64,000 nucleotides of DNA from contig CM119270.1 of the NCBI GenBank assembly GCA_051294375.1, forward strand, positions 15,809,845-15,873,844, given 5' to 3'. Both the position numbers and the translations under genes were made by a program. The DNA comes from Paraspadella gotoi (Eukaryota > Chaetognatha). A model generated the notes under the pieces. That model did no database searches. It was not told the DNA's origin and saw only the letters and a program-made list of their open reading frames with translations. This document shows positions 1 through 11,604 of the stretch, in pieces (the stretch's first letter is position 1; the number at the start of each line of letters is the position of its first letter).

Positions 1-477
1 AATTGGGTTTCTTTTCTTCTTTTTTTTCAATGGCTGAAATTTTTTATATTTTTTTAAAAATAAAATTTTAACCTAGAAAAAACTAATTAAAAAAAAAAAA
101 TGAAAAAAGGGTGATTTTGGTGGTGCTGAAAAAGTTTTTTGAAATTCCAATTGCTCAGAACACATACTCGAATGTCTATATTTCTAAATAAACTCAATTT
201 TTTTGACTAACTTACATTTTTTTAAAATAGGAAAAATTATCCTCAAATGCCAAGAATTTTTCTCAAATCGCGGCATTGATAGGCACATAACTATTAACTA
301 AGGAAAGTAAGCAATGCTGGATACATTGGGAGTTGAAAAGAAAAAAAGTCCAGAAATTACTAAGGGTAAAAAATATGAAGTAGCCATAACTTGTGATTTT
401 ATTCGCATTCGAAATCTTTATAATTTCCTTTTTTTCTTTCTTTTGATTTGCTCCCTTCCGCAACACGAGCACCTTAC

Positions 478-581
478 CTTCTTGTAGCACCATCTGTATC
501 CAAACACGGTTGCTTCCCAAAGTCTTGATGTGCACTTCCTATCACCCTCGGCGTTTTTCAGAGCAAACTGGAGGTGCATTC
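478..581 (-). CDS. Possible orphan exon, unidentified
   Basis: On the minus strand a segment ends at a strong donor (AAG, then GTAAGG at 477-472) and has a plausible acceptor (CGACAG, then GAATGC) at its upstream end. The 104-nt segment is open in one frame, giving a peptide that ends W-C-Y-K-K at the donor. A second frame is open only from an internal TAG acceptor and reads K-T-L-G-S-N-R-V-W-I-Q. I do not recognise either peptide. No neighbouring exon of the same gene is visible, so this could be chance. The call rests on splice signals and higher GC content than the AT-rich surroundings. Confidence 0.25.
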
Positions 582-3500
582 CTGTCGAGACACTTACTCC
601 CTTTCGCCGTGTATTCTCTCCCGCCCATTCGTCACGAAGCCTGTGAGGACGCGCCCGATTCGTTTTCATATGTAAATAAAATAAATATATATACAAATTA
701 GTACACACCAATCCTATGAAAATTTATCCATTCATTTAAATAACTAAGCTAATTCTTTCCCCTGATTTGGACAGGCTGTGATGGTAAGGACTCATCACCT
801 TACAGATATAACATAGCACAATACGTAGCCAATGGACTCTGCCGTTAAGAAAGCTTAACTGCTCTACCATATAGAAAAACTTCAACATAATAAAAATTTA
901 AATATTAAATTAATTAGCAATTTTTTTCAATTTTTATATTTTTAAATAATTGTTTATTTCTTTAATTAAATGAACTTATTTTATAGCAATTAAAATTTAA
1001 ATTAATTTATATCTTGAAAATATTTTTACGTAATTTTTTGAATAAAATATCTTAAAAATTTAAATAAAAAATGACAAATGAGGCACACATTTAAATTGAA
1101 ATGAAATGAACTTTAACACATAGTGTCCGCACGATATGTTCGGAAGTTAAATTTGTAAAACAAAAAGTCTACTAATAATAATAAATAAAAGAGTTTGGTA
1201 CTCTATCATCCAATCAGATCATAATATTTTAAAGAAAGTTCAAATTGTAAATGAAATATCTTTCCCGACGATGCAAAAGTTTAAAGGGACAAGTAAGATT
1301 TCGATAACCACCTACTTTTTACTTCTAGCCATGTATTCTTTGTATATAGGTTTACATTTATCAAATGATATATCTGTTAAACCAAATATAAAAGAAAAAT
1401 AAAGAATTGAGTATCGAGATTAAAGTTAAACTTCCTCTTACATAATATGCATCTCCTGGGGTCGCGGCGACGAATGACGGCGGACGACAGCAGGAACGAA
1501 AGAAAAAGTCGACGACATTTTGAAATTCGGTTGGGTTTTAATATTATTTTCTTTAACCCCAGAATCTCTAAATACTTTTCTACTTTCGTCTTGTTTGTTG
1601 AAATTTGACTCAAGCTTATTCCAGGACATAACGTCTAAGATAATAATTTTCCCAAACAAATTGTCGAGGTGATTTTTTAATTTTACCAGTAGAATAGGAA
1701 ATAGCTGGTCAATAGGGTTGTCAAATTTATTAAGGGAGAATTTGAGGACAACGTTATTTTTGTTCAAATTTTTAGATTTTGGCGGAAAGTTGTCTCGGGA
1801 GAAAAAATGTTTATTTAAACATAAATTGAAGCCAATCAGGCTTATGCTCATATAAACTTTTTTAATGTTAGTATAGTAGTACATATGTTGTTAGTTGGAA
1901 AAAACTACTATCATAAATTCTTTTGAACAGATCGCGAACTGACTAACTTGTGCCCTACTTTTTGCGCCCCCCGTGTCCGACAAGCAGCAATAGCAGCTGA
2001 GCCCTAGAGCCCACAAAACACAACAAACAAAGCAAACGAGATATATATATATATATAAACAAACAAATAATCCCAGTACTCGAATTTATAAATTAAAAAA
2101 CCAGGTTTCAGATCCTGAATTGGTGACCTTCCTAAGAGTAAATCTGACTTTAAGTTAAAGCAAAGGTCAAGGTCAATGCTACCGATCCAAGTTTTTAAGC
2201 TCGTTCAGCTTCCGATGTGTAATTAATAAAACTAAAACAATTGTCTGTATTTTTGCAATCTACGTAGACTAAAAGATTATCGAATATAGATTGAAAAAAG
2301 TTTTAACTATTCTTTATTAAGGACCGAATACTGTGATTTAATACAATGACGATGAATAGTTACTAGTTCAATTCATTTCTAGAAATAATAAACAGGGCGA
2401 GAAGCGATAATCATAGACAATTTACGATTTTACTTACAAAACAATGAATACATTTATGAGAATGCCTCATATTCGTAAGCGTGGAATGTTTATAGTTCAG
2501 GTGATTATTTTAATAACATTTGAATAAAAATTTCAGTTCCACAAATTATACTCAAAATACGCAATTTTGCTTGTTTATTTCAACTTTTCATATTTGAATA
2601 TCTGAATTCATAATAATACTAAACTTTAAACACCAAAGCAAACTATAATATTTCTATTGGAGACAAGACGATCCAGAGCAACCTTCACATCACAGCATTC
2701 AGACGTTTCACAACCACGCGGATTCAGCTTCGATTCAGATTCGTAACGATCACAAAACCGAAAGATCGAATTCTTGAGAAAACCCGAAAAAAAAAAAGAA
2801 AAAACGGAATTCGCCAACAGAGGGAGCGAATCTGGCTCCTCTAATTCATCCTCTTATTCTCACTCTTCTTCTTCCCCTGTTTCTCCGTCTTTGTATCTTC
2901 TGCTCTCCTTCCTCCGTATTAGAACACAAGTCAACAGCGAATGCGGTGTTGAATGTTTTCTTGTAGCAGTCAAAACGAATCCTTGAAGATTTCGCTATTT
3001 TCGCTTTTTTCGTTTGGCGACCGAGTTTTACACAAGTGTTAATAATCTCAAGAGATTAAGGTTTTGTCCACGGAATTCCTGCTTTACCTCGTTTATTACA
3101 CAGCAACCCAGAGCCGAAACGTTCGAAACAGTTTGAGCTCTCTCATCGATTTTGGCAAACGGACTTTTTTTCAGTATAATCAAGAAATTTTACAAAACCA
3201 AATTTTCAAAAACTGAGACATCCGAAAAAAAAACACTGTGGTGCGCCGATATAACGTACCTAAACCTTTACAAAAAAAAACAAAAATGGCTAATTTACTT
3301 TCGCCTAGTTAGGGAGGGGTTTCGAATTAGGGATAGTTTTAGATATGGATTAGGGGTAGTTTGGGTTAGGAATAATTCGGTAATATTTTGTCATTTTTTA
3401 TAATGTAAATTGTTTCATATTATTATTCAAAAATGCCAGAAACCCGCTGTCGGCGAAAAGTCAAATTATACCAACAAAAAACGTGAAATTGAATATATAT

Positions 3501-3739
3501 ATGAGTTATATGTATATATAAGATGTATTATATTAATATATACGGTTTACAAGATTTCTAACTAAAGCGTTAGAACTTTTCTATGACCCAACAATTACTT
3601 TTGAAGTTGAACCTATCGATCAAGTTGGTTTTAAACTTTAAATCGTTTCCTTCTAATTAATTGAACCATAGGTTTCACTAAAATTTTAAAACGTTAAGAA
3701 AATGAAAACGATTTCCACACTAAATTCTTTTCCGTTTAG
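582..3739. other. AT-rich stretch without a recognised gene
   Basis: I see no supportable exon here. Open frames, including a minus-strand frame at 1438-1884, have random-looking composition in AT-rich DNA and no splice context. A short (AT)n run sits at about 2041-2056. Confidence 0.6.
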
Positions 3740-3871
3740 AAAATGGTTTCGCCGGACGAAGACAAGGATCCTAACCGGCGATCGTCGTAGTCTTACGACG
3801 ATTATTTGCGCGGAGGCAAAATCACGAGCGATGGGTGCTATCAATGCATCACCAGGAACCAGTTGGAAAAG
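3740..3871 (+). pseudogene. Exon-like segment with in-frame TAG
   Basis: The segment lies between a good acceptor (CCGTTTAG) and a strong donor (AAAAG, then GTAAGG) and is exactly 132 nt, 44 codons. It reads M-V-S-P-D-E-D-K-D-P-N-R-R-S-S, then a TAG stop, then S-Y-D-D-Y-L-R-G-G-K-I-T-S-D-G-C-Y-Q-C-I-T-R-N-Q-L-E-K to the donor. Both sides of the stop look like protein sequence, and composition is clearly different from the flanks. It may be a real exon with a sequencing error or nonsense change, or a decayed exon. I cannot assign a family. Confidence 0.35.
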
Positions 3872-3989
3872 GTAAGGTTCCTCTCGAAGGCTAAATTAGT
3901 AAATTTAAATGAAAATGAAGTTTAATACGTGTTTAATACAAATGTTTTTTTTCGTACGAAGAATTATTTTGCTCTGGCAACAGCCGAAG

Positions 3990-4095
3990 TTTGCATGTGA
4001 TGCCCATTGGGGGATGGGGCAACGTCACTGTTGGCTTTGGGCGCATCGACCCTCAGTGACGCCCTCCTATCACTGGCGCGGTTACCCCTTAATTG
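3990..4095. repeat. Dispersed repeat, first of three copies
   Basis: The stretch containing CACTGTTGGCTTT and, 40 nt later, TCACTGGCGCGGTTA recurs at 28,385-28,465 and 30,293-30,370 with the same spacing and order. Here it sits between two exon-like segments. The length and GC content fit a short interspersed element. I could not define its ends or a target-site duplication. Confidence 0.5.
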
Positions 4096-4168
4096 TTTAC
4101 ACCGTGCTATAACTATAGTATATAGTAGACGCGCGTCACTATTGTTTGATTTCTGTTGATTTCTACAG

Positions 4169-4303
4169 AAAAGTTGCAAGTCTAACAAGTACCTGCACGT
4201 TGGGCTTCCTTCTGCATGAAGTACAGTTTCGGAAACAGTTACTAATCCTGAGAACTTGCGCGCCGGGAGGCACTCCGACCTACAAACATCAAATCTGAAA
4301 CAT
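4169..4303 (+). CDS. Exon-like segment, unidentified
   Basis: It is bounded by a classical acceptor (TTGATTTCTACAG) and a strong donor (ACAT, then GTGAGT). One frame is open for about 42 codons, from K-V-A-S-L-T-S-T-C to T-Y-K-H-Q-I, and meets TGA nine nt before the donor. The frame in phase with the segment at 3740-3871 stops sooner. The two segments may belong to one decayed gene or to a spliced noncoding RNA. Confidence 0.25.
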
Positions 4304-7164
4304 GTGAGTATTAAAGGAGACCGAATTTGGTGGCTCTTGAAATTTCTTTACGTTAGAAACATGAACGGCGGGCTTGAACGCCACTTACTGAGGAAGTCTG
4401 TAATGTGTTCTTTTCATGCCCGCCTTCCGACGAAAACGACAACAAGTTAACTTAGGAAGACAAATTCTTTACAACTTTATTGCGATAAGGTCTAAAATTT
4501 TTACTTTTCTGACCTTTCAAACCCTAATACCTCTAACTCAAACAAACTTAACCCTAATCCACCAAATCGTGTCGGCGCAAGTAAAAATAGCCCGGCGGAT
4601 TTGGCATATTGCTACTCACTGTCCAAAAAAAACAGTAGAAATAGGCTTTCAGATGGATTATGTCTTTGGTCCCTTAATAAGAAGCTGATTTTTTTTAAAT
4701 TTAGAAACCAGCAGAAACGACCAGTGAATCTACGAAATTACGATATCTTGACCTGAGATCTAACGAATCTTGAGAGAAAAAAGATAGGAATGAGAATAAG
4801 ACAACAATGAAAAATGCGTACGTTACTGTTTTCGTGCATAAAAAAAAATTCACTGTTCATATCATTATATTTTTTCTTTTTATTTTTTGAAACGTTATAG
4901 TTTCAATATGTGAATATCCAAAATATCAATGCAAAATTCTTTTTGTTTTTTAGATATTGATGAATATAGGGTGAAAGATGATAAATTTTTTAAAAAAGTT
5001 ACCTTATCATATTTTATTCATAGAATTGTAATAGAAAAAAAAAATATAGTACTCAATCGTTTGTGTTAATGTCTCAAATAGTGGAAAAAAACCTCATTTA
5101 AAAATTCGATTCGGAAGTGGGGTAACTAAGGCTTACCCAATGCATCCTCCACGCCGATTGTTCTCTGCAATAAATTTTTTTATTTAATACATTGAAAGGG
5201 AAAAAAAGAAAATTTAAGAATGCAGTTGCAGAAAGGGTACAGCTAATCTGGACTTTTTGACATGAAACGCATGACCTTTTATATCTTGTGAAATGGGGCA
5301 GTAAAGAATCTAAAAATTTCATCATTAAGTTCAGTAATGAACGCCTTCTAATGGGCTACTTCGAGAAATATTTTTTCTTAATTAAATGGATGATAATATA
5401 AAATTAAATTCCTTGCTATACTTTAAAAAAAATTATCAATACAATTTAACATAATGATGTTTTGCTTTGTCAAATATGTTCCCTCAGCTATATAATTTTT
5501 TACAACTTTATTATGATAAACAAGCAGGTGTGTCAAGCTTTTAGTTTGCAGCTAAAGATAATGAAAAAATAACGATTTTTTTTTCACAGACAAGAAGGTA
5601 GATGTCCAGACTGTTTATATCAAGCGGAACATTTTTGCTATTTAATCAGTTTTAATATTTAAAAATACATTTTATCAAGCTACAACATAAATTTTTGCTT
5701 GTTTTTTACTTTAAACTGAAAAATATAAGCAATTTTTATGGATAAAGATTTAATAATAACAAAAATGTTAATTCAAGTCTTTCCTTTTTCAAATTACAAA
5801 AGAAAAAGAAAAATCTTCATATGCTTCATTGAAATTTTTAAGCAAAAAAACTGTTATACTTTAACCGGATTTAAACAAAAGCTGTGTAAGATTTAGGTTA
5901 ATTAATAAAACTCTTTTACGAAAGGTGTCCCACTCACTTAGGTGCTTTAACTTTGATACCGCACCTCCACCTTGGCTACTCTTTGCAAATTTATTTAAAA
6001 AAATACCTCTTTTAAATTACCATACAAATCTTTGTTAAATAAAAATTTGGCACAAGCTAGGGAGTACCTCACTTCATTCCTATTGGTACAGGGATACTAA
6101 ATTTCAAAATAAAACTTTGAACGAAAATTTTTTTTTGTATCATTTAGAGAAATATCTTTCAGATGTACCCCATCGTATATCAATTTATTTATTTATTTCC
6201 CCCAAAAAAAGCCTAATTAGCAAAAGTTGAATTTTGTTGCAAAATTGTTGGAAAAAAAATTTTGTCCGCCTATTCTCATTGAAATAATGGTTTTGGATAG
6301 AAAATAAAATTTATCAAAAAAATAAAAAAATGAGCCTCTAAAAAAATCGAAAGGCTAGAGCTTGATTTTTTTTTTAGAATTGCAAAAATTTTTTTCCTGA
6401 CCTCATAATCCATTTTCTCGTTTCAAAATATTTTTTCCAAATCATTCAATCAATTTTTTTTATTAATTTAAAATGTTTTTATGATGTTGTTTTTGTTTGA
6501 AAGAATTGAAAAAAAAGTGAAAAATATAGTAATTATATAAAGGTTTTTTGAAAATACTTTATATATTAAATAATAGACATAAAAAAAAGACAAGGGGAGT
6601 AAGGCAGAGAAAACTTCCCATTCATAAAAGAAAATGAAAAATGAATTTGTTCATATTGTTATTTGGATTATCTGAACTATTTAACAACAAATGATTCATA
6701 TAAATTGAGGACTGATGGGAAATAAATATATCATCTTGGCTCGGTTAACTATTAAGTTATCGTTTAAACAAGTTTTGTTTTAATAAATATTAATTTTTTT
6801 TTTGTACCATTTATAAAAGCAATGGTTCTAAAATTTTGTAAGCGTTTCGAGCTATAAACTTGCTTCATCTTTTTAACTATTTTTTGATCTAGTTAGCTTT
6901 TTGTTGATGGTCAAGGGTATGGTCAGATACAGTAATGTCCAGTAGTGTATATCGCACATATTAACCAAAAGTAATGATCAATTAATTTGGCTCAGAAAAC
7001 AATTTTTAAAGGGATAAAATCAGCCAGACCGTTTCGCCACGGTTTAATTTTCATTGTGTCATACAGAGTTTTATAACTTTTTCTATTCTAGTAAGGAATC
7101 TTCAACCTCAATAGTTTTGACGCGACATTTCCATTATCCTCTATTGGTGGACTAAAATCCACAA
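4304..7164. other. AT-rich stretch without a recognised gene
   Basis: This is AT-rich DNA with A and T homopolymer runs. I found no exon with convincing splice signals, no repeat array and no RNA gene. A weak exon-like piece starts after TTACGTTAG near 4360, but its downstream donor is poor. Confidence 0.6.
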
Positions 7165-7167
7165 GCC

Positions 7168-7330
7168 GTGTATGACAGCGGCCATTGGTGCCGGGAGGCA
7201 AGTCATTCGCCTCCAACCCAAAGGTCCGGGGTTCTAGCCCGGTGGCCTCCTGCAGTTAAGAGGGACGGGGCGCTAACGCCTGTAACATGGTGTTACAGCC
7301 TGATCGAAGCTCAGGGAACTGCTTATATTG
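7168..7330 (+). repeat. tRNA-derived SINE-like element
   Basis: The segment contains a perfect T-arm-like hairpin, CCGGG-GTTCTAG-CCCGG, with a 7-nt loop that matches a Pol III B box. Just before it is a GGAGGC/GCCTCC stem that resembles an anticodon arm. The A-box region is degenerate, so this is not a functional tRNA. The body continues into a GC-rich tail that ends before AT-rich sequence near 7330. A SINE head is the simplest reading. Confidence 0.55.
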
Positions 7331-7511
7331 AACGGTTTCTGTCACTAACACATAACAATTATCACTGTCATTTCACCTCCATCTTTTTTTTCCTTCCCCC
7401 CCACGCGTCATTACAGTTGCAAAAAGGTAAAAGCTACTGACTTCCGCCTCACGTCTCTCCCTGATAGAAAATCTCGGGCGAGAAAGAGCGTCTTGAATCT
7501 TCCTGCCCACG

Positions 7512-7718
7512 ATGGGCGAAAACGCTTTTCAGCAACCGAAGAAGCCGAGTGCTGCACCAAGTTCTTCTGCAAAATCTCGGCCGGAGGGAAAAGAGCGCCG
7601 GAATCTTCAGAAACGGCGTCCGATCGTCGCCGTGGGCGTCGTCGTCGCCAATTGTTTTTGTGATTCTAACGTTGCCTGGCAATACAAACACTATAGGATT
7701 AAAGGACTACAAAAGTGA
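7512..7718 (+). CDS. Possible small coding start, unidentified
   Basis: An ATG in acceptable context (CCCACGATGG) opens a 68-codon frame whose first 37 residues are rich in K, P, S and R, as in a basic disordered N-terminus. GC content is above that of the flanks. No donor is obvious and the C-terminal half looks random. I do not recognise it. Confidence 0.2.
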   Translation: MGENAFQQPKKPSAAPSSSAKSRPEGKERRNLQKRRPIVAVGVVVANCFCDSNVAWQYKHYRIKGLQK

Positions 7719-9052
7719 ATCTTTTCTAAAAATGTTCGAACATTTTTTTTTAAAGCCATTGTGGTTGATATTTCGGTAGAGTTTTAGAACGTATGTATTT
7801 GTTTGTCTCTATGATGTTTCTTTTTTTTTACCATTTTTTTTTTGGACCGTTGTTTTTTACTTTTTCCCATCAGGAATTGAAGGTATTACGCGTCATAGTA
7901 CGGTCTCTAGTTGATAAAAAGTTTGAAAACTGCTGAAAGCAAATTGAGAAAATAAAGTTTGTCATATTTTTGGTTAAGTCAGCATTCCCACGCCTTTCAA
8001 GGTTTCGTCAATGTACAGTTTAATTTATATGGCAGTTGAAATGATTTTTTCTTGTCGCAACTTTGACTTTGGTTTAGCTTTTACATATAATTATTTAAAG
8101 TCAATTAAAGACATTAACTATCGTCACAATCAAAAGAAAGAATCGATCATTTAATTTTGGAGCTTTGCTTTTACGTAGTAATGTAATACTTCATATTAGT
8201 TTGCACGCTCGCTCTGACAGAAGCCTACTTTTGTATAAAACTGCAAAAGACTTTGTTTAGTATTTCCAGTCCAAAGTTTTTAAAACTATCTGAATGTAAT
8301 CAAAATATACATAACAAAGAATAAATTATCCAATGTTTAAACATGATTTTTCAAAATGTAAACAAAGTATCACAGTATCAATTGCAAGTATTAAATGCAA
8401 CTTATTTAGAATAGAATAAAATCCGGGGGAGAATTTAGTATCTTTACAATTTTTCTAGGAAATTTTGGTAAGATTCTCCAATTCTCATTTTCCAAATATT
8501 ATTCTAATCGATCGAAATAAATTGTTTTTGGGAACCAAAGAATTAAGTGCAAATTGTAGGTAATAATGGTTGCACGCGATTGTGTCAACATTTCTAAAGA
8601 AACTTTGCTAAAGGCACTTGAATTTTATTAAATGCATCAATTTTAGATGCTAATAATTAATACATATATGTAATATTAAAGATTATGAAAAACCAAGAAA
8701 TCAAGCTCTGAAATATTTTTCACAATACAATAGAGTATAGACGAGAAATGAGGTAACAGAGTTACATTGGAGATAAAAGGCGAAAATGATAACTTTAGTT
8801 ATATCTACAAAATGAAGCCGATACGCATGACCAAACATGAATAATTAAAAAATACTTATTAAACCAATAATTTATTTTCATAACGACCATCACGAAGGAA
8901 TGCATGGAAGTATGATTGTTCGTTCCCAGGCCATCGAATCCTGGTCAAGCTTATGTCTCGTCGATCGGCTTTTGCCAACCGAATTGCGGGGAAAAAATCC
9001 TTCCGAGTCTCTAGATCAAAGAAAAGCACTCAACATTTAAATTTGTTAATTC

Positions 9053-9058
9053 TTTATT
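9053..9058 (-). terminator. Candidate poly(A) signal of the ENT gene
   Basis: TTTATT on the plus strand reads AATAAA on the minus strand. It lies about 90 nt downstream of the last stop codon of the nucleoside transporter's 3' exon, in AT-rich DNA, as expected for a 3' UTR. Confidence 0.45.
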
Positions 9059-9143
9059 TAATTACAATCTTTTATGATTTTTTAACGAAACTTAATCTGA
9101 TATAATCTTTTAGCATTATTTTAAGTTAAAAACAAATTTAATT

Positions 9144-9454
9144 TTAATTTTGATAGAGGGAGCTTTCGGAAAGATGGCCAAAGCTCGGCTCCTTTTCGAC
9201 ATTTTGTGAAGAGATTGGAGTACAACACCGTCCAAGGTAGCCGGTACGGGGAACCCCTAACATAGCCGATCGGCGTGGGCTAGAGCAGTTGACGATAAGT
9301 AGGAAGGCCCGCGCGACGCCGACCAGGCCGCAGCCAAAGAAGAAGGCCATCAAGGAGCCGGCCATTTCGGCCGAAGAGTAGACGACGTGGCCGTTTGGGG
9401 CCGAACATCATCGCCAATGGAGGCGAGGTAACCGTTGGTGAGGGAGAAGACGGA
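9144..9454 (-). CDS. Equilibrative nucleoside transporter, 3' exon
   Basis: This exon encodes the last two membrane helices of an SLC29/ENT transporter, a facilitative carrier of nucleosides across the plasma or lysosomal membrane. It follows an acceptor (CTCAAACAG). It reads S-V-F-S-L-T-N-G-Y-L-A-S-I, then in shifted frames M-M-F-G-P-K-R and S-S-A-E-M-A-G-S-L-M-A-F-F-F-G-C-G-L-V-G, then A-R-A-F-L-L-I-V-N. The N-G-Y-L-A-S block, the F-G-P-K turn and the A-G-S-L-M-A-F-F final helix are family hallmarks in the right order. At least two single-base frameshifts break the frame. The stop at 9144 is in one frame only, so the true C-terminus may be earlier, near the I-V-N-C-S sequence. Confidence 0.8.
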
Positions 9455-9588
9455 CTGTTTGAGAAGGGTGGAGTGGGGGCTTGAGTTGGAAAGGGTGAGT
9501 TTGATGGTTGAAGAGAGAGTGAGAGACTAGCCTTTCACTTTTCTACGTCACAAGCACAATATTTCCCACGATCCCGCCACAACTCCAC

Positions 9589-9920
9589 CACAATGCCGAT
9601 CGGGTAAGCGTCGTGAGTGGAAGGCCGTCCACAATCGCCGCCTTGTCTCCGCGTCCTGCACGTTGCACAAGCATGAAGGCGGGAACGAGCCGACTGACGC
9701 GCAGAGCAGCGGCAAGCAGCCAGCGCGGGCTGAAGGGCGTGGGGGAACTGGATGCGGCGGCAGGGAGCGGCCCAACATTCGGCCGAAGTTGAAAGAGAAA
9801 GAAGCAGAATGACGGGGTGAAGAACTTGACGTACGGGTTGTCGTCGGAGGATGGGTGTCCGTCGGAGGTAGTGGTGGAGATGGGAGGCGGATGAAGGGAC
9901 CAGCACTCCCGGGGAACACA
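9589..9920 (-). CDS. Equilibrative nucleoside transporter, helix 7-10 exon
   Basis: The exon follows an acceptor (CACCAAACCAG). It starts V-F-P-G-V-L-V-P, matching the family's F-P-A-V after the large loop. It continues across two frames as Y-V-K-F-F-T-P, F-F-L-F-N-F, M-L-G-R-S-L, then P-R-W-L-L-A-A-A-L-R-V-S-R-L-V-P-A-F-M-L and H-D-A-Y-P-I. These match, in order, the Y-F-I-P, F-N-x-x-D-x-L-G-R-S-L, R-W-L and H-D-A-W positions of ENT proteins. The blocks fall in different reading frames, so several single-base errors or lesions are present. The downstream donor (GTGGAG) is weak and chosen because it joins well to the next exon. Confidence 0.75.
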
Positions 9921-10921
9921 CTGGTTTGGTGATTGAAGGTGAGTGGAATAAAAATAGGGAACTCATTTTATAAGTAAAAAGGAGATAAGACGCATAAACC
10001 TACTATTTGCACCTGACTTTAGACAGCTTTTGGTGTGGTTGTTAGGCCTTTCATCACACTACAAGAAACTTACACAGAAAGTTAATAGGACCCTCCAAGC
10101 TTTCAATCAAAGACGGTTACGTTTTTTTTTTTCACGTCCTTTGTCAGCAACCGGTTAGATGACACCCGGAATACAACTCACGTGAGAGTGATGAACAAAG
10201 TGATGAAGAGGAGAAGCTTCTAGGAGCGATGCTGCAGACACAAGAGAGCAAAAGCTCTGTGTTGGACCAGCGACCCCGCAAAGGCGAAGTCTCAAATGAA
10301 TACTGCTACATCATATCCCGACATCGGCCGTTCTTTAAACTGCCTTTCACAACATGCAACGGCTTACTCAGGTCCTACTTACACCGCTTCCATCATTTGT
10401 TATGATCAAATCAAAAAAATGCAAATCACTTTATAGCAAGGGGGAGACATGATTGATGCCGGGGTATGAGGGCATCTCCCGACAGCTGGCGCTCAGGTTT
10501 CGGACCGGCCAGTGACCATACGCCATGTCAGCTGGCGTGTTTAATGCCTACAACCATCGACAACCTAAAGAGCGTGACAGTAGGGGATTGAACCCGGAAC
10601 TCACGGTTGGAGAAACAGTTCTTAGCTGTCCAAGCCAATGAGTTTTCACCAAGCTATATGGAGGCGAAATTAAGGATTCGCACAACCTAATGACCGATCA
10701 CAAAAAATGATCATTTCACCCACTCCCTTCACGCCCCGCACCCTTACCAATCCTAACTTACTTTTCAACAAATTCCTAAGCCGATCCAACTTCATGCTCC
10801 TCTTCTTTTGCTCCTGCGAGAACCGTAGCGCGACTCCCCCAACTCCTCTTCAATTTCTCCTTCCTTCCCTCTCGGTCAAAACAACCCCTCCTCCTCCTCT
10901 CCACCGACTCTTCCGCCTCAC
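9921..10921 (-). other. ENT intron with a SINE-like insert
   Basis: I see no exon between the acidic-loop exon and the helix 7 exon. The stretch holds the tRNA-like element at about 10,440-10,660 and a C-rich polypyrimidine block at 10,700-10,920. Confidence 0.5.
10440..10660 (-). repeat. tRNA-derived SINE-like element (minus strand)
   Basis: On the minus strand the sequence runs TTGGCTTGGACAGCTAAGAA (A-box-like), an anticodon-loop-like CTGTTTCTCCAACCG, then CCGGGTTCAATCCCC (B box with T-arm). The order and spacing are tRNA-like, and a GC-rich body of about 120 nt follows. It lies inside an ENT intron. A functional tRNA is unlikely because the acceptor stem does not pair. Confidence 0.55.
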
Positions 10922-11182
10922 CTCTTCCTCTTAACCTCCCTGATCAGGCCTACTTCCTTTCCCTCTCCCTCCTCCTCCTCTTCCTCCTCAGCCGGGGACT
11001 TCGGCTTCTCTCCACGCGAAGACGAGGTAGTTTGACCGCAGCGCCGCCACGCCGCTCCCGCGCAGCCGTCATCAACGGCGGCGGCGCACGACGAAGTAGC
11101 CGAAGGTGGCGTAGCGGATCTTGGCGGAGTGTCGCGCCGATGCGAGGGTGGGCGGATGGCGGCGAGGCGGCGACTGGTGCCG
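10922..11182 (-). CDS. Equilibrative nucleoside transporter, helix 6 and acidic loop exon
   Basis: The 261-nt exon lies between an acceptor (CCTCCCATAG) and a donor (AAGAG, then GTGAGG). After G-T-S-R-R-L-A-A-I it gives A-R-H-S-A-K-I-R-Y-A-T-F-G-Y-F-V-V, which matches the E-x-x-A-x-x-Y-F segment leading into helix 6 of ENT proteins. In a shifted frame it continues to G-E-K-P-K-S-P-A, seven Glu, then G-E-G-K-E-V-G-L-I-R-E-V-K-R-K-R. That fits the long charged cytoplasmic loop between helices 6 and 7. At least one frameshift separates the two halves. Confidence 0.65.
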
Positions 11183-11206
11183 CTATGGGAGGGGGAGTGG
11201 AGGAAT

Positions 11207-11390
11207 AATAATTAAATATAATAAATGAGTAATAAATAGAATAAATAAATAAATAATAAACTAAATGATAAATAAATAAATAAATAATAAATAAATAAAT
11301 GAATGAAATGAATGAATGAACTGAATGAATGAATTAAATAAATAAATATAATAAATAATAAATAAATAAATAAATAAATAAAGTATATGA
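11207..11390. repeat. AATA/AAATA microsatellite
   Basis: This is a run of AATA, AATGA and AAATA units, increasingly pure AAAT toward the 3' end. Confidence 0.85.
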
Positions 11391-11412
11391 GAATGGCAAT
11401 TACCCCAAGAAG

Positions 11413-11517
11413 AAGAAAGAAAGAAAGAAAGAAAGAAAAGAAAAGAAAGAAAGAAGAAAGAAGAAAGAAAGAAAGAAAAAAAGATATAAATAAATAAAAA
11501 TAAAAATAGAAAGAAAA

Positions 11518-11554
<37 letters not shown>

Positions 11555-11604
11555 AGCCAAGAAAGAAGAAAGAAAGAAGAAAGAAAAGAAAGAAGAAAAA
11601 GAAC
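11413..11604. repeat. GAAA microsatellite
   Basis: Nearly uninterrupted GAAA units with GAAGAAA variants make a polypurine tract. It produces spurious Ser/Phe-rich frames on the opposite strand. Confidence 0.9.

Noticed and set aside
1438-1884. 148-codon minus-strand open frame
   Set aside because: AT-rich, random-looking Asn/Lys/Phe composition, with no splice or promoter context and no recognisable motif.
8915-9000. tRNA-like stretch CCAGGCCATCGAATCCTGG
   Set aside because: It resembles a T-arm with a CATCGAATCC loop, but no other tRNA arm can be folded and no repeat copy is visible in the window.
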